A stretch of 6,226 nt of DNA, taken from an uncultured Pelosinus sp. (GTDB taxonomy: Bacteria; Bacillota; Negativicutes; UMGS1260). Both the position numbers and the translations under genes were made by a program. Shown one piece after another: positions 5,712 to 6,226 of this stretch; the stretch's first letter is position 1; the number at the start of each line of letters is the position of its first letter. The stretch is taken from positions 1 through 6,226 of the forward strand of contig URQW01000132.1 of NCBI GenBank assembly GCA_900550105.1, given 5' to 3'. Under the pieces are notes generated by a model. That model worked only from the letters and a program-made list of their open reading frames with translations. It made no database searches and was not told where the DNA came from.

Positions 5712-5779
5712 GATATTCATTTCTCCCAACACAAATAAATTTTATAACATTTTACTTTTATTGATATTATCTATTGACG
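5712..5779 (-). promoter_or_regulatory. AT-rich leader between the HTH regulator and the downstream operon
   Basis: This 68-base gap is almost entirely A and T on the minus strand and could hold a promoter for the 53-residue/ArdC-like/SHOCT genes. -10-like hexamers are present (TATAAA, GATAAT), but no convincing -35 box sits at the right distance. There is no terminator here, so readthrough from the sigma/HTH genes is equally possible. Confidence 0.25.
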
Positions 5780-6046
5780 TTATTCTCTTATTCGAAATTT
5801 CAAAATCCCCGTGATAAGCTTATTCTGTAATTCTGTTTTCAATACAGGATCTCTGTAAATGTAAACATTTCCGTAACTATCATATAATTCACGTGACGAT
5901 AAACTATTGATATACGGCTCATAATATTTAATAACTTTCTGTACGGCAGCCTCTTTACCACTTATAGCTGCGTAAATTAGCTCTTCCGATAATAAACGAT
6001 TATTATGTCTATACATTATTCTTTGGGCCTGATTTTTTCTTCCCAT
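5780..6046 (-). CDS. HTH_16-type regulator (Tn916 Orf8-like), 88 aa
   Basis: The sequence NNRLLSEELIYAAISGKEAAVQKVIKYYEPYI followed by LSSRELYDSYGNVYIYRDPVLKTELQNKLITGILKF matches the conjugative-transposon helix-turn-helix family (PF12645), whose members are about 70-90 residues and include Tn916 Orf8. In Tn916 the equivalent small genes lie with a sigma-like gene upstream of the excision genes and take part in their expression; the same order is seen here. ATG 6046 is preceded by GGAGGTG at 6054-6060, seven bases away. The in-frame ATG at 6016 (MYRHNN) would match the usual family N-terminus better but has no ribosome binding site. The gene overlaps the upstream sigma-like gene by 38 bases, indicating coexpression. 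The family is clear from pattern; the regulatory target is inferred. Confidence 0.85.
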   Translation of the reverse strand: MGRKNQAQRIMYRHNNRLLSEELIYAAISGKEAAVQKVIKYYEPYINSLSSRELYDSYGNVYIYRDPVLKTELQNKLITGILKFRIRE

Positions 6047-6226
6047 AAATTTGCACCTCCAATAATTCTTTTAACTGCTTCAAAGCAACAGATCTCCGAT
6101 ATGTAACTGTTCGACGAATTGAATGGAGGAATTCGGCTATCTCCTGATCCGTCATATCTAGGCAATACGCCAATAAAACAATATCCCTGCGAGTTTCTTC
6201 CAATTCATCTAAGGCTGCACCCAGCA
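6009..6226 (-). CDS. Sigma-70 region-4-like protein (Tn916 Orf7-like), partial
   Basis: The frame is open to the right window edge and ends at TAG 6009-6011. The visible 71 residues read ALDELEETRRDIVLLAYCLD, then MTDQEIAEFLHSIRRTVTYRR and SVALKQLKELLE. This is the region-4 helix-turn-helix of ECF/SigO-like sigma factors found in Firmicutes conjugative elements (MTDxEIAxxL...RRTVxYRR). The canonical gene is about 130-150 residues, so roughly half lies beyond the edge. A TTG at 6203 is possible as a start but lacks support, since homology continues upstream of it. It overlaps the HTH_16 gene and heads the minus-strand operon that reaches the recombinase. Region 2 is not visible, so whether it binds core polymerase as a full sigma factor is unknown. 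Confidence 0.85.
   Translation of the reverse strand, partial: LGAALDELEETRRDIVLLAYCLDMTDQEIAEFLHSIRRTVTYRRSVALKQLKELLEVQIYGKKKSGPKNNV

Overview
The window reads as the left end of an integrative conjugative (or mobilizable) element inserted in the chromosome of a low-GC Gram-positive bacterium (Bacillota; clostridial or Negativicutes-like, genus not determinable). The evidence is strongly AT-biased coding, AGGAGG-type ribosome binding sites, and a gene set typical of Firmicutes conjugative transposons.

Left chromosomal flank (about 1-1225). This stretch is gene-poor and scarred. Positions 1-388 hold a plus-strand reading frame that looks coding but carries three internal stops, followed by a good terminator. 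A small 43-codon gene (555-686) follows, with an inverted repeat and an SD-in-loop hairpin upstream and a perfect 11-bp terminator downstream. Minus-strand coding scraps lie at about 740-914. The C-terminal 51 codons of a tyrosine recombinase (914-1069) follow. The last 15 codons of a TrmA/RlmD-family 23S rRNA uracil methyltransferase (1177-1224, minus) and its terminator complete the flank.

Element (about 1225 to the right edge, all genes on the minus strand). In order of transcription, from right to left, these are: a sigma-70 region-4-like protein (cut by the right edge); an HTH_16-type regulator (the pair resembles Tn916 Orf7/Orf8); an unknown 53-residue protein; a 754-residue protein with an ArdC-like N-terminal domain, translationally coupled to it; a 48-residue SHOCT-like protein; and a 638-residue large serine recombinase. 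The recombinase has its own consensus promoter.

How it fits together. The sigma/HTH pair probably controls element expression. The ArdC-like protein may protect or accompany the DNA on transfer. The SHOCT protein and serine recombinase form the integration/excision module at the element end. The insertion cuts the methyltransferase gene near its 3' end, and the last roughly 25 residues of the recombinase are read from host DNA out of frame with the methyltransferase. A 10-14 bp motif occurs twice just inside the element end and again inside the recombinase promoter, which suggests that the recombinase recognises both. The other element end (attR) and any transfer genes lie outside the window.
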